DNA of 64,000 nucleotides from a delta proteobacterium MLS_D (GCA_002030015.1 LQBH01000013.1:62001-126000); one strand, 5' to 3'. Counted from the first letter of the stretch, positions 1 through 9,652 are shown. Numbers and translations are program-made. The notes: a model not told the origin generated them from the sequence alone.

Positions 1-303
1 GTCCGGTTTCTTCCCAATCCCTTTTTCATCAATTCCCTGAAGGACCTGACGGGTAAAGATCCGGCTGTCGAGGAGTACGTGATGAAATGGAAGGAAACAA
101 AGGTTTTTCTCGATAAGATATTCGACTTGCTTTCTTTTCTTGTTCCGCTTTTTGAAAAAGAAGGAAAGGCCTACCTGAACATAGCAGCCGGGTGTACCGG
201 CGGGAAACACCGCTCCGTCGCTATAGCCAACCGGATAGCCTGTTTCGTGAAAGACCGGGGATACGGCACCAACGTCACCCACAGGGACATCAACAGGGTT
301 TAG
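1..303 (+). CDS. rapZ: RapZ, C-terminal part (5' end outside window)
   Basis: The reading frame is open from the first base and ends at a TAG at 301-303, so only about the last 100 residues are present. They contain the hallmark of the RapZ/YvcJ C-terminal domain: an RFLPNPF block near the start and a GCTGGKHRSV phosphate-binding loop, followed by an R-rich tail. RapZ is a nucleotide-binding protein; in E. coli its C-terminal domain binds the GlmZ/GlmY small RNAs that set glucosamine-6-phosphate synthase levels. Homologues in this phylum lack a proven RNA target. The P-loop N-terminal half lies upstream of the window, so completeness cannot be judged. The next gene is convergent, 20 bases away. 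Confidence 0.9.
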   Translation, partial: VRFLPNPFFINSLKDLTGKDPAVEEYVMKWKETKVFLDKIFDLLSFLVPLFEKEGKAYLNIAAGCTGGKHRSVAIANRIACFVKDRGYGTNVTHRDINRV

Positions 304-322
304 GCCCCGGCTGATCAGGAGA

Positions 323-1651
323 TCAGGGAAGATCGGCCTTACCCAGAATGTTGTCGCGAATCCAGCCCGGATCCCACCACTCAACGGGATTGACAAACTG
401 TTTTCCCAGAAAAATACCGAAGTGCAGGTGATCGCCGCCGGCAAGGCCCGTCATGCCGGAGCGGCCGAGAGGTTCGCCTTTTTCGACGAGAGCACCTTTC
501 TCAGTGTCAACAGATGAGAGGTGTGCGTAGAAACTGAAAAGACCAAGCCCGTGATCGATAATGACGGTGTTGCCATAGATTCCCAGGTATTCCGCGTAAG
601 CCACGATGCCCCTGTTGGAAGCCTCGATAACAGCGTTGACCGTCGAGGCAAGATCGACCCCGTCGTGGAGACTCCCGGTCACCTGACTGCCTTCGTAGGT
701 GTAAGTCCGCCTGTCTCCGAACCCCGCCATGGTTGCGGCGTTGCTCATGCGCAGGAAACGCCCGTCCCAGAGCTTGCGTGGTTCACTCCTGGAACAGATT
801 GCTTCGATTTGACGGGTGTTTTCCCTGCGGAGTTCTTCGTTGACGTAAATAAAGGCTTCAAGAGGCGAGACGTCCCGCAGCGCGGGAATAACGGTCTGGA
901 ATTCAGGCATGGTTGCTTCGAGAAACCTGTCGCTCAGCGGCAACGTCCTGTCCCGGAATGCCGCCTTGCGCACATGGTGAGAAAAGGTGGCGAAAGATTC
1001 ATTGCCGGCCCTGTCGCATGCCGTAATACCGATCTTCATGTTGTCGTCGCGCGCGTCGACGGGGATAGCGAAAAGCACGGCGAAACGGGGACGTGATTCT
1101 TCCGAATCAAAGGGATAACCGGGAAAGAAGGTTGTGTTTACAAGGACGCCGGTTTTTTCGGCCGGTTCTGAAAGGCGGTAAACGACGAGACAAGATCCGC
1201 CGGGATTGATGTAGTGCGCGGAAGTCATCGTTGATATTCGGGGCGGCGTACGGTCGATCGTTACGGGTATGGTGACTGTAGACGAGTTTTTTCTGAGAGA
1301 ATGATCCACGGCCGTTAATATGAGTGTTGCCGGTCCTTCAGAAAGATCGAGCCCGGCCTGGTCCAGAGTCAACCGCATCGTTTTTTTCATTTCACCGGGA
1401 ACGGAAAAATCCATTCCTCCCAGGGGCTGTCTTTTGCCACCCTGATCGACAAAGGCGAGAACCTGGCGCAGGCCTCGACCCTCGTCGCTGAACCTGACCG
1501 AAAATATTGTTTCCGGTCCCACGTGCGTGATGTTGTCCGGCACGGTGACAACGGGCTTTTTCCCCTCAAGGTAGATCGAGCCCTGCCAGATTCCCAGAAT
1601 AATCACGACGACCGCCGCGAGAGCCGCGACGTATGAAGAAGTTTTTTTCAT
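323..1651 (-). CDS. M23-family metallopeptidase, membrane-anchored
   Basis: A 442-residue envelope protein. Residues about 8-26 form one hydrophobic segment directly after a short basic N-terminus, so it is an uncleaved anchor or signal peptide facing the periplasm. The middle (about 35-310) resembles Ig-like and substrate-binding regions of periplasmic M23 proteins. The last 120 residues are a LytM/M23 peptidase domain with the zinc ligands visible: the H-x3-D type motif in HDGVDLA and the HxH motif in HLHFGI, plus the FYAHL block. Family members cleave peptide cross-links in murein or activate amidases. It is a single gene with its own promoter (1688-1715) and divergent from lysE. Both zinc motifs are intact, so it should be catalytic rather than an EnvC-like activator. 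Confidence 0.9.
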   Translation of the reverse strand: MKKTSSYVAALAAVVVIILGIWQGSIYLEGKKPVVTVPDNITHVGPETIFSVRFSDEGRGLRQVLAFVDQGGKRQPLGGMDFSVPGEMKKTMRLTLDQAGLDLSEGPATLILTAVDHSLRKNSSTVTIPVTIDRTPPRISTMTSAHYINPGGSCLVVYRLSEPAEKTGVLVNTTFFPGYPFDSEESRPRFAVLFAIPVDARDDNMKIGITACDRAGNESFATFSHHVRKAAFRDRTLPLSDRFLEATMPEFQTVIPALRDVSPLEAFIYVNEELRRENTRQIEAICSRSEPRKLWDGRFLRMSNAATMAGFGDRRTYTYEGSQVTGSLHDGVDLASTVNAVIEASNRGIVAYAEYLGIYGNTVIIDHGLGLFSFYAHLSSVDTEKGALVEKGEPLGRSGMTGLAGGDHLHFGIFLGKQFVNPVEWWDPGWIRDNILGKADLP

Positions 1652-1687
1652 GCTCGGGGAGAATCCTCTCTGATTCTTTATCGGGGC

Positions 1688-1715
1688 AGTATAATAAAGA
1701 ACAGGTAAATTGCAA
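1688..1715 (-). promoter_or_regulatory. Sigma-70-type promoter of the M23 peptidase gene
   Basis: Read on the minus strand there is TTGCAA, a 16-base spacer and TATACT, placing the start of transcription about 30 bases ahead of the ATG at 1651. Motif match only. Confidence 0.55.
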
Positions 1716-1770
1716 GCGGGACCGGTGCTTTTTCCACTAAAAAATTAATAATTATACTGGATTTGCTTGA

Positions 1771-1799
1771 TTGACCAAAAAACCGGTATCTGATATTGT
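1771..1799 (+). promoter_or_regulatory. Sigma-70-type promoter of the lysE-coaBC run
   Basis: TTGACC (1771-1776), 17 bases, TATTGT (1794-1799). It lies 73 bases ahead of the GTG start at 1872, with a GAGG-rich ribosome site (aaggaggtgagagg) in between. Motif match only. Confidence 0.5.
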
Positions 1800-1871
1800 T
1801 TCGATCCTTTGCATCCAGTTCCGGCGGAACATTACGCAAGGAGGCAAGGAGGTGAGAGGAGGTGAGGGGAA

Positions 1872-2573
1872 GTGTCCGCCCTGTTCGGTATTTTTTTTTC
1901 GTCTTTTGCCGTTGCCTTTTCGGGCGCCGCGGCGCCGGGGCCTGTATTGTCGCTGACCATAGCTGAAAGTCTCCGCCGCGGATTCAGGGCGGGGCCGCTC
2001 ATCATTCTCGGGCACGGCATTCTCGAGGCGTTCCTCCTGTTGTTTTTTCTCCTCGGATTGAGCAATATTCTGTCTCACCCGGTCATTCCTCCGGTTCTCG
2101 GATTGTTCGGAGGCATGTTTCTCGTTGCCATGTCCGTCGGTATGTTTCTGAATCTTGGAAAGAACGGCGGCGGTTCGATCGAGGCCGCGACCGCCGGCTT
2201 GCATGAAAAGACCGTCGGTTCATCCGCCCGTTCGTCATTCCGGCGCAACCCCGTTGTGCTGGGCGCCCTGACGAGCCTGGCAAATCCATACTGGTTCATC
2301 TGGTGGGCGACGATCGGATTCACCTATACTAAAATCTCGGTCTCGCTGGGGACATGGGGCGTCGTGTTTTTCTTCAGCGGCCACATCCTGGCGGACCTCG
2401 CGTGGTATAGTGGAGTATCGTTTTTATTTTCGCGGGGAAAGCGGTGTCTGTCCGGCGCCGTTTATCGTGGAATCATCGGGTGCTGCGCTTTACTTCTGCT
2501 TGTTTTCGGAGTATATTTTATCACTTGGAGCATTGGAAGTAGTGTGCCGGGTAGTGATTTTTCCATGAGGTGA
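1872..2573 (+). CDS. LysE/RhtB-family exporter
   Basis: A 233-residue integral membrane protein of the LysE superfamily of amino-acid and small-metabolite exporters. The diagnostic AAPGP motif sits in the first helix (about residues 19-24), followed by an ESLRRGFRAG loop typical of the family. About six hydrophobic helices can be traced. A polar stretch in the middle carries no strong motif. The second half begins with NPVVLGALTSLANPYW, the family's N-P-x-x-x-x-W signature. The GTG start is chosen because a strong GAGG run precedes it and the AxPGP helix begins at the expected distance. coaBC follows after only 7 bases, so the genes are co-transcribed. The substrate cannot be told from sequence. 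Confidence 0.85.
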   Translation: MSALFGIFFSSFAVAFSGAAAPGPVLSLTIAESLRRGFRAGPLIILGHGILEAFLLLFFLLGLSNILSHPVIPPVLGLFGGMFLVAMSVGMFLNLGKNGGGSIEAATAGLHEKTVGSSARSSFRRNPVVLGALTSLANPYWFIWWATIGFTYTKISVSLGTWGVVFFFSGHILADLAWYSGVSFLFSRGKRCLSGAVYRGIIGCCALLLLVFGVYFITWSIGSSVPGSDFSMR

Positions 2574-2580
2574 TTTTGCC

Positions 2581-3780
2581 ATGTTGTCTGAGAAGCGGAT
2601 TCTTCTGGGTGTTACGGGCGGCATCGCCGCGTACAAGTCGGCCGAGCTTATCCGTTCCTTTGTCAAGGCGGGTGCCCGGATGCGCGTCGTTATGACGGAA
2701 TCAGCGTGCCGTTTCATAACACCGATGACGCTGGGGACGCTTTCCGGCGGCGAGGTATACACCGACACTTTTACGACCACGAAGGACGGTGAGATACCTC
2801 ATATCGATCTCGCGTACTGGGCCGATCTGGTCGTGGTGGCGCCGGCGACGGCCAATATACTTGGAAAAATAGCCAGCGGTATCGGGGACGACCTGCTGAG
2901 CACGACGATGCTTGCCGTGACAGCTCCGGTTCTGCTGTGCCCGGCCATGAATTCGAACATGTATGCCAACCCGGCGGTGCAGGCGAATTTACAAAAACTT
3001 GCCGACAGGGGGTATCGGATTCTCGACGCGGATTCCGGTGATCTGGCGTGCAGAACGACAGGTCCTGGTCGCCTGCCTGATACGGCGGACATAGTGGAAG
3101 CCGTCGAAACAATACTGGCAAAGAAGGATCTCGCGGGTGTCCGTGTTCTCGTAACGGCCGGTCCCACGCAGGAACCGCTCGATCCGGTGCGGTTCATCAC
3201 CAACCATTCTTCCGGAAAAATGGGGTTCGCCCTCGCGCAGGCGGCACGGCGGAGGGGCGCCGATGTGACCCTTGTCAGCGGTCCCGTTTCACTGGACGCG
3301 CCGCCGGGCGTGGAGGTGGTGCCGGTACAGGACGCCCGCAGCATGCGGGACGTAGTTATGAGCCGTCTCGCGGGGTCGGATGTTATCATCAAGGCGGCGG
3401 CTGTTTCTGATTACCGTCCCGGCGAAACTTCTCTCTCAAAAATTAAAAAAAGCAATGAAACATTGACCATGACACTCGAAAGAAATCCCGATATTCTCGC
3501 TTCCGTGGGCGAGGAAAAGGGTAATCGCATTCTCGTCGGGTTCGCCATGGAAACAGAGGATCTCGTTGAGAACGCGCAAAGGAAGCTGGTGTCGAAAAAT
3601 CTTGATCTCATCGTGGCAAACGACCTGAGCGAACCGGGAGCGGGCTTTCGCCACGACACGAACGCCGTTCGCATACTGGACAGGGAGGGCGGCGATGAAA
3701 CACTTCCTCTTATGGACAAGAAAGAGGTGGCCGACCGGGTTATCGACCGGGTCGTCGCCCTGTTGGAGAAGCGGGTCTGA
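2581..3780 (+). CDS. coaBC: Bifunctional phosphopantothenoylcysteine decarboxylase / phosphopantothenate-cysteine ligase
   Basis: A 399-residue cytosolic enzyme that makes 4'-phosphopantetheine for coenzyme A: it joins cysteine to phosphopantothenate with CTP, then decarboxylates the product with FMN. The CoaC half shows the flavin loop GGIAAYK, active-site His74 in PHIDLAY, the PAMNSNM motif at 121-127 and the catalytic Cys157 in LACRTTGPGRLPD. The CoaB half starts near residue 184 with VLVTAGPTQEP, has NHSSGKMG, and the KKSNETL lysines that bind the acyl-cytidylate. Length is normal. Its stop codon shares one base with the start of the next gene (TGATG), implying translational coupling. coaE, a later step of the same pathway, lies 42 kb away at 46143-46766. 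Confidence 0.97.
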   Translation: MLSEKRILLGVTGGIAAYKSAELIRSFVKAGARMRVVMTESACRFITPMTLGTLSGGEVYTDTFTTTKDGEIPHIDLAYWADLVVVAPATANILGKIASGIGDDLLSTTMLAVTAPVLLCPAMNSNMYANPAVQANLQKLADRGYRILDADSGDLACRTTGPGRLPDTADIVEAVETILAKKDLAGVRVLVTAGPTQEPLDPVRFITNHSSGKMGFALAQAARRRGADVTLVSGPVSLDAPPGVEVVPVQDARSMRDVVMSRLAGSDVIIKAAAVSDYRPGETSLSKIKKSNETLTMTLERNPDILASVGEEKGNRILVGFAMETEDLVENAQRKLVSKNLDLIVANDLSEPGAGFRHDTNAVRILDREGGDETLPLMDKKEVADRVIDRVVALLEKRV

Positions 3781-4562
3781 TGGCGTCGGAAGGTGTGGAA
3801 ACAGGGCGAGTACACCTGGAAGAGCGTGAGGAACTGCTCCTGCTGGCGGGTTCTTTGAGGCGCCGCCTCGTTGAAGCGGCGGAAGGGGTTTCCTGGTCGC
3901 GTTTCACCATAACCGGCGTCGAGGCGGTTCCCTTCGAAGAGGTGGAATTTCCGGCGAATGAAGGGATCAGCGGAGAAAGAACCCTGGAGGTGATTCGAGC
4001 GGAACTGGGTGATTGCCGCCGGTGCGGGCTGCATGAGACGAGGCGCAACATCGTGTTCGGCGAAGGCAATCCGAAGGCGGACGTCCTGTTTGTCGGCGAG
4101 GCGCCGGGCGAGCAGGAAGACCGGCAGGGCAAGCCGTTCGTGGGAAGAGCCGGGCAACTGCTGACGAAAATCATCGAGGCGATGGGGCTCTCGCGGGAAG
4201 AAGTGTATATCTGCAACATTCTCAAATGCCGCCCGCCGGGAAACAGGAATCCCCGGCCGGAAGAAATCGAAGTCTGCGAACCGTTCCTGAAGGATCAAAT
4301 ACAGGTGATACGGCCTCGGGTCATCTGCGCCATGGGCAGTTTCGCGGCTCGGACCCTTCTTAAACGGGATGCGCCGATCACCGTTTTGCGGGGGAAGTTT
4401 CATTCTTACGATGGTATTCCCCTCATGCCGACGTATCACCCGGCATATCTCCTGCGGAATGCCGGCGCCAAACGCATGGTCTGGGACGACATGCGCATGA
4501 TAATGAGTCTTTTGAAGGACGATGAGAGAGCCTGTGAAAGTACCCGGAACAATAATGATTGA
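3780..4562 (+). CDS. Family-4 uracil-DNA glycosylase
   Basis: A 260-residue DNA-repair enzyme that removes uracil formed by cytosine deamination. Motif A is GEAPGEQED (107-115) and motif B is HPAYLLRN near the C-terminus, the form expected for family-4 (UDGa) enzymes. The four iron-sulfur ligands are in place: C79, C82, C150 and C166, with the C-x2-C and C-x15-C spacings of the family. About 70 residues precede the first cysteine, a longer and mostly charged N-terminus than the minimal thermophile enzymes have. Its start overlaps the coaBC stop by one base. The oxygen-sensitive cluster fits an anaerobe. Confidence 0.93.
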   Translation: MASEGVETGRVHLEEREELLLLAGSLRRRLVEAAEGVSWSRFTITGVEAVPFEEVEFPANEGISGERTLEVIRAELGDCRRCGLHETRRNIVFGEGNPKADVLFVGEAPGEQEDRQGKPFVGRAGQLLTKIIEAMGLSREEVYICNILKCRPPGNRNPRPEEIEVCEPFLKDQIQVIRPRVICAMGSFAARTLLKRDAPITVLRGKFHSYDGIPLMPTYHPAYLLRNAGAKRMVWDDMRMIMSLLKDDERACESTRNNND

Positions 4563-4586
4563 ACCTGTGAAAGGGGCGCGAATTGC

Positions 4587-5915
4587 ATGGCGAAAGGCAC
4601 AGTGAAAGGCCTCATTCTGGTTGCGATGCTGCTGGCGGTGTTTTGGTCGACTGCGGTTCTTCAGGCAGAGGCGTCGGACCTGGAACAGCCTGTTTTTAAC
4701 GTGATTACCATTGATGCCGCCATTACGCCGGCGGCTGCCGATTACATCGTCAAGAGTATCAACGAGGTCCGTGTTTCAGGTGGCGCGGGACTTGTTATTC
4801 AACTCGACACGCCGGGCGGTCTCGATACGGCCATGCGCGACATAGTCAAGGCTATATTAAATTCTTCGGTTCCAGTCGTTGTGTATGTGGCACCGTCCGG
4901 CGGAAGGGCGGCCTCTGCAGGCGTGATGATCACCATGGCGGCTCATGTGGCGGTCATGGCGCCCGGAACGAACATCGGGGCGGCCCACCCCGTGGCCATG
5001 GGACTGGGCGGGAAAATGGATGAAACCATGGAGAAAAAAGTGGTCAACGACGCGGTCGCCTACACCGTCGGTATTGCCGAGCGCAGGGGAAGAAACACGG
5101 AATGGGCCGAGGCGGTCGTCAGGGAAAGCGTATCCATCACTGCCGAAGAGGCACTCAGGGAAAACGTGATCGACATGATGGCCTTGAATCTGCAGGATCT
5201 CCTGTCGCAGATGGACGGGCGGGAAATAGAACTTCCGTCAGGAACTGTGACCCTGTCGACCGCCGGTGCCGTGCTGCATCAGAAATCAATGGGATTCAGG
5301 GATAAAATATTGACAACGCTGGCGAACCCGAATATAGCATACTTACTGCTGCTGATCGGACTGGCGGGTTTATATTTTGAGTTCTCAAACCCCGGTTCCA
5401 TTCTGCCGGGGGTCGTGGGCGCCATGTCCCTTCTTCTCGCTTTTTTTGCTATGCAGACGCTCCCCGTCAATTACGCCGGAGTGCTGCTGATAATTTTCGC
5501 GGTAATACTTTTTGTGGCGGAAATTATGATAACAAGTTACGGCATGCTTTCCGTGGCGGGGATCATATCACTGGCCCTGGGCTCGCTTTTGTTGTTCGAT
5601 TCTCCCGATCCGGCTCTCAGGGTTTCTTTCAAGGTCATGATTCCCGCCGTTGTTCTCGTAAGCCTTTTTTTTATTACCATTATCGGCCTTGCCGTCAAGG
5701 CTCACGGCAGAAAACCCGCAACCGGAGCAGAAGGGATGATCGGAGCGACGGGGCGGGCGGTGGCGCCCGTTCACCGGCAGGGCGGGCGGGTGTTCGTCAC
5801 GGGTTCATACTGGAACGCAGTCAGCTCCCGGGACATTGAGGAAGGGACGACTGTTCGGGTGACCGCCGTAAAGGGGTTGACCCTTGAAGTGGAACCCCTG
5901 GAGACGGATACATAA
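4587..5915 (+). CDS. nfeD: NfeD-family membrane serine protease
   Basis: A 442-residue long-form NfeD (nodulation efficiency D) protein. A signal peptide (about 1-28) is followed by a ClpP/crotonase-fold protease domain. The nucleophile is the serine of GGRAASAG (S110) and the general base is the lysine of the [12 protein letters not shown] segment (K151 or a neighbour), matching the Ser-Lys dyad known for the archaeal homologue. Four or five hydrophobic helices occupy about 265-385 and an OB-fold NfeD C-terminal domain closes the protein (about 390-442). NfeD and slipins commonly form a pair in which the protease cleaves the slipin's hydrophobic C-terminus; the slipin gene follows directly here. 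Confidence 0.92.
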   Translation: MAKGTVKGLILVAMLLAVFWSTAVLQAEASDLEQPVFNVITIDAAITPAAADYIVKSINEVRVSGGAGLVIQLDTPGGLDTAMRDIVKAILNSSVPVVVYVAPSGGRAASAGVMITMAAHVAVMAPGTNIGAAHPVAMGLGGKMDETMEKKVVNDAVAYTVGIAERRGRNTEWAEAVVRESVSITAEEALRENVIDMMALNLQDLLSQMDGREIELPSGTVTLSTAGAVLHQKSMGFRDKILTTLANPNIAYLLLLIGLAGLYFEFSNPGSILPGVVGAMSLLLAFFAMQTLPVNYAGVLLIIFAVILFVAEIMITSYGMLSVAGIISLALGSLLLFDSPDPALRVSFKVMIPAVVLVSLFFITIIGLAVKAHGRKPATGAEGMIGATGRAVAPVHRQGGRVFVTGSYWNAVSSRDIEEGTTVRVTAVKGLTLEVEPLETDT

Positions 5916-5943
5916 AAGCAGGTTGCTGAAAGGAGAAAAAGCC

Positions 5944-6696
5944 ATGCTGTATACTTTAACAACTATTGTAATACTGGTACTCCTGTTCCTGGCGTCGGCC
6001 ATCCGTATTCTGAACGAGTACGAGCGGGGCGTCATATTCCGGTTGGGGCGGGTGATCGCCACGAAAGGACCGGGACTGATTATACTGATTCCGATCATCG
6101 ATCGTCTCGTTAAAGTGGATATGCGGACCATCACCATGGATGTTCCTCCGCAGGACGTGATAACCAGGGACAACGTTTCTGTCAGCGTCAACGCCGTTAT
6201 TTATTTCAGGGTCCTTACGGCCAACGATGCGATCATCGAAGTGGAAAACTATCTGTACGCGACCTCCCAGCTGGCCCAGACAACCCTTCGAAGTGTCTGC
6301 GGTGAGACTGAGCTGGACGAACTGCTTTCGGAGCGGGAAAAGATAAACGCCCAGTTGCAGCGCATTCTTGATCAGAGCACCGATGCCTGGGGGATCAAGG
6401 TGAGCAACGTGGAAGTAAAGCATATCGATCTGCCCGAATCGATGAAGCGCGCCATGGCAAAACAGGCGGAAGCGGAACGGGAACGGCGGTCCAAGGTCAT
6501 CGCGGCTGAAGGGGAATTTCAGGCCGCCCAGAAATTGCATGACGCCGGCGAAGTGATCGCGAAACAGCCCATCGCCTTGCAGCTTCGATACCTGCAGACC
6601 CTCACGGTGGTGGCGGCGGAAAACAATTCAACCACGCTTTTTCCTATTCCCATTGATATCTTTAAACCCTTTATGAAGCTGACGGAAAAGGAATAA
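5944..6696 (+). CDS. Slipin (stomatin-like SPFH-domain membrane protein)
   Basis: A 250-residue band-7/SPFH protein, the usual partner of long NfeD. The start ATG at 5944 is picked over the upstream in-frame TTG at 5884 because an AAAGGAG site lies 8-15 bases ahead and the product then begins with the membrane hairpin (about 2-20). The stomatin core follows: [15 protein letters not shown], the [16 protein letters not shown] block, then the alanine/glutamate-rich coiled coil ([14 protein letters not shown]). Slipins form oligomeric rings in membrane microdomains. The hydrophobic C-terminal tail [12 protein letters not shown] is the sort of segment NfeD cuts. Confidence 0.92.
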   Translation: MLYTLTTIVILVLLFLASAIRILNEYERGVIFRLGRVIATKGPGLIILIPIIDRLVKVDMRTITMDVPPQDVITRDNVSVSVNAVIYFRVLTANDAIIEVENYLYATSQLAQTTLRSVCGETELDELLSEREKINAQLQRILDQSTDAWGIKVSNVEVKHIDLPESMKRAMAKQAEAERERRSKVIAAEGEFQAAQKLHDAGEVIAKQPIALQLRYLQTLTVVAAENNSTTLFPIPIDIFKPFMKLTEKE

Positions 6697-6752
6697 AAGT
6701 GAGGCAGTTCATCCGATGCAATGGATGGTTGTACCGTAAGGAGCGATAACAG

Positions 6753-7088
6753 GTGGAACGGAATGAGAAAAAACGGAAGCTGACCGGTGCGCTTATTCTC
6801 ATCGTGCTGGGTGTTCTTATTATTCTCAACACGATGGAACTGTACGAATTTTCGAAAAGCTGGCCACTGCTGCTCATAGTTATTGCTGTATCGACCCTGC
6901 TGCAAAAGGGCAGGGACCTGGGCGGCTGGTTTATAGGAATCGTGGGGGCGGTATTTTTCGTGATCGGCAATTTCGGCGACCAGGTGGAGCGGGTGACCGC
7001 CTATATCGTTCCTGTCCTGCTGATTGCTCTGGGAATATATCTTTTGGGGGATCATCTGAAAGACCGCCGAAAAGGTTCCGGGAAGTGA
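6753..7088 (+). CDS. Small membrane protein, LiaI/LiaF-like transmembrane domain
   Basis: A 111-residue protein with a basic N-terminus and four hydrophobic segments (about 10-26, 34-47, 57-72, 84-99), the pattern of the LiaF/DUF5668 transmembrane domain. It carries no enzymatic motif. The start is GTG at 6753, preceded by aaggagcgataacag. It overlaps the next gene by four bases (GTGA), so the two are coupled, and it follows nfeD and the slipin; a role in membrane homeostasis is an inference from that context. Confidence 0.6.
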   Translation: MERNEKKRKLTGALILIVLGVLIILNTMELYEFSKSWPLLLIVIAVSTLLQKGRDLGGWFIGIVGAVFFVIGNFGDQVERVTAYIVPVLLIALGIYLLGDHLKDRRKGSGK

Positions 7089-7786
7089 CGACAGTCGGGG
7101 ATGCATCAGTCCGGGCCGGGGGCGGAATGTTGTTTCTCTGTGATTTCGACGGAACCCTCAGTCCGGACGACATGGGCCGCGATATTCTGCGACATTTCTC
7201 CATCAATGATGAGTGGAAAGAGGTGACCCGTCATTATGTGAACGGTACAATAGGTTCCCAGGAGGCCTATCGGAGGATTGCCGTGCATATGCGGACGAGC
7301 CGTGAAGAAATGCGTCGTTTTGTCATCGACCGGGGGGGAATCGATCCTGATTTTCCGGCATTTTATGATTATTGCAAAACAAACGGACATGATGTTGTTA
7401 TAGCGTCTGACGGGTTTGATTTCTATATCGAGACGTTGCTCGATAGATACGATCTCTCTGACATCACATATTATGCCAACAGGATTGTTTTTGAAAAAGA
7501 ACGAACGGTAGCAGTCGAATTTCCTCATCGTAACGAAGAATGCAGACACTGCGGTAATTGCAAGCTGGCCATACTACGAAGACTCCGACCATGTTACGAA
7601 ACAATAGTGTACGTGGGAGACGGCCAATCGGATCTGTGCCCGGCTGAAGAGGCGGATCTCGTTTTCGCGCGGGATGTTCTGTATAAACAATACCGTGAAA
7701 TGGGAAGGGATTGTTTTTATTTTAGAAATTTCTCTGATATCCTTACCTATTTCAGGGATGGGAAGACAGTCGCATGGGGTGCATGA
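7085..7786 (+). CDS. HAD-family phosphatase, MtnX-like
   Basis: A cytosolic phosphatase of the HAD-IB (SerB/MtnX) type, 233 residues from the GTG at 7085 or 219 from an ATG at 7127; the GTG gives a GTGA overlap with the upstream stop. Motif I is CDFDGTLS, with nucleophile and general acid aspartates. Motif II is VIASDG, and motif III/IV is a lysine in NCKLAIL followed by YVGDGQSDLCPAEEAD. MtnX homologues dephosphorylate 2-hydroxy-3-keto-5-methylthiopentenyl phosphate in methionine salvage, but no other salvage gene is near, so the substrate is open. A paired-cysteine insertion (CRHCGNC) lies just before motif III. Confidence 0.8.
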   Translation: MTTVGDASVRAGGGMLFLCDFDGTLSPDDMGRDILRHFSINDEWKEVTRHYVNGTIGSQEAYRRIAVHMRTSREEMRRFVIDRGGIDPDFPAFYDYCKTNGHDVVIASDGFDFYIETLLDRYDLSDITYYANRIVFEKERTVAVEFPHRNEECRHCGNCKLAILRRLRPCYETIVYVGDGQSDLCPAEEADLVFARDVLYKQYREMGRDCFYFRNFSDILTYFRDGKTVAWGA

Positions 7787-7951
7787 CGCGTTCGTCGAAG
7801 GTTATAAACGGATAAGTCACGTCACACCCGTTACTGACTCGTTCAGGTTGCCAATAACCGGCGATTATGAAATACTGGCCGCCATTTCTATTATGGATGA
7901 TCGGCGGGAATGGTTCAAAAGAAAAGAAATGCGAGGCAAGGAGAGCCACCT

Positions 7952-9652
7952 ATGAAGAAGTTCGCAATGATGTTTGCCGCGATAATGCTGGTTGCGGCGT
8001 TTACAATTTGCCCGGTCGACGCGGCGGAACAGAAAAAGCTGGGTGTGTTGCCCTTTACGGTTCACAGCTCGGAGAACCTCGATTACGTGAGAAGCGGTGT
8101 CTGGGACATGCTCATATCCCGACTTTCATCAGGTGAAGAGATAAACGTCGCTGACAAGGAAACGATGGCGGCGGCCTTTGAAGGAACGGGGGGAAAAGAT
8201 CTGGTCGCATCGGACGCCTACGAGATAGGGAAGCGCCTCGGCCTCGACTTCGTGGTGTGGGGCAGTATCACCAAGATAGGCAACAGCGTCAGTCTGGATG
8301 GCAAATTACTCGACGTTGACGCCTATACTACGCCGGTCGGCGTTTTTGAACAGACCCGGGGCATGGACGACGTCATTCCAAAAATCAGTGAATTTGCCCG
8401 GAAAATAAGCGCTCACGTGCGGGGCGAGAAATTTAGCGACGAGCCGGAGACAGTGTCGCCTCCCGTGATTGCACCTCCGCCGGGTCCCCGCGAAGAACGG
8501 GCCCGTGAGTTGTCGCCCAGAACAGGCGAACCGGTTGACGTGCTGCAATCCGGCCGGGGAACGCTCACATCGGTCATTAATCCGTCATTTATTATGACGC
8601 CGGAAGTTCTCGACCGACGGGGATTTGTTATGAGTTCCCGCTACCCGAGAAAATTCAAGGGTATGGATGTCGGCGACGTTGACGGTGACGGTAAAAACGA
8701 AATAGTGGTCATAGATCGAACCAACATATTCATCTACCGGTTCGAAGAATCCGGATTCGTTCTCAAGCATACACTGGCAGGTAAATCTTACGATAATTAT
8801 ATTTCCGTCGACGTGGCGGATATCAACGAAAACGAAATACCGGAAATCATAGTTACGAACATGAGGAGAGACCGTCTCTATTCGTTTGTCGTTGAATACC
8901 GCGAAGATTCCTTCATAACCATTCTGGACGGAGTCCGGCGGTTTCTCAGGGTTATCGAAACCGCAGACGGCCCCTGCCTGCTCGGGCAGGAAATGGGATT
9001 GAACGCCGCTTTTGAAAACCCGATTCATGAAATGGTCTGGGAGGGAGAAAATCTCCGGGACGGCCGGCGAATGCCCATTCCCAAAGGACTGTCTGTTTTT
9101 GGAACAACCCTGGCGAGTCTCGACGGCGGACGTACGGAACGCGTTATAGCCCTTGACGTATATGACCGCCTGAACGTGTTTCAAAAAACGAGCAAGCCTC
9201 TGCAGCAGATCTACGCTTTCGGAGCGGGTCAGGAACTGCTGTGGCGCAGTGACGACGCTTACGGTGGGACGGACAACCTTATTGAATATACACCGACGGA
9301 TTCAGGTATTGACGATACCCATGACATCGCCTCGGAAAATGCTTATGCCAATGTCAGGATTCTCACCTACGATCTCAAAGGGGACGGAAAGAACGAGGTG
9401 ATCCTGGTGAAAAACAGGTCGCCGGTGGGCCGGTTGCTTCAAAATGTAAAGATCTTCAACCGAAGCGAGATCTATGGTTTTGAATGGGACGGTCTGGGTC
9501 TCCTGGAAAACTGGAAAACAAAGGCGATTCAGGGGTATGTGACGGATTACCAGTTCAAGGATCTCAATAATGACGGAAAAAAACAGATAGTCCTGGCTCT
9601 TGTGCTGCCGACGTCCCAAAGCGTAATAGTCGCCTACGACTTGAATCTTTAA
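7952..9652 (+). CDS. Secreted FG-GAP/VCBS-repeat protein with TolB-N-like domain
   Basis: A 566-residue exported protein. The ATG at 7952 has AAGGAG 8 bases upstream and opens a clear signal peptide ending at VDAAEQ; the ATG at 7910 does not. Residues about 25-145 look like the FlgO/TolB-N/CsgG-like fold of envelope proteins (KLGVLPF, then WGSITKIGNSVSLDGKLLD). After a proline-rich linker come calcium-type FG-GAP repeats: GDVDGDGKNEIVV, ADINENEIPEIIV, YDLKGDGKNEVIL and KDLNNDGKKQIVLA. Such repeats build a beta-propeller. No catalytic domain is seen. The second half may sit on the outer surface or in the periplasm. The tRNA gene begins 52 bases downstream. Confidence 0.75.
   Translation: MKKFAMMFAAIMLVAAFTICPVDAAEQKKLGVLPFTVHSSENLDYVRSGVWDMLISRLSSGEEINVADKETMAAAFEGTGGKDLVASDAYEIGKRLGLDFVVWGSITKIGNSVSLDGKLLDVDAYTTPVGVFEQTRGMDDVIPKISEFARKISAHVRGEKFSDEPETVSPPVIAPPPGPREERARELSPRTGEPVDVLQSGRGTLTSVINPSFIMTPEVLDRRGFVMSSRYPRKFKGMDVGDVDGDGKNEIVVIDRTNIFIYRFEESGFVLKHTLAGKSYDNYISVDVADINENEIPEIIVTNMRRDRLYSFVVEYREDSFITILDGVRRFLRVIETADGPCLLGQEMGLNAAFENPIHEMVWEGENLRDGRRMPIPKGLSVFGTTLASLDGGRTERVIALDVYDRLNVFQKTSKPLQQIYAFGAGQELLWRSDDAYGGTDNLIEYTPTDSGIDDTHDIASENAYANVRILTYDLKGDGKNEVILVKNRSPVGRLLQNVKIFNRSEIYGFEWDGLGLLENWKTKAIQGYVTDYQFKDLNNDGKKQIVLALVLPTSQSVIVAYDLNL

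Noticed and set aside
3411-4439. 342-codon frame opposite coaBC and the uracil-DNA glycosylase
   Set aside because: Both plus-strand genes carry complete catalytic motifs across this stretch.
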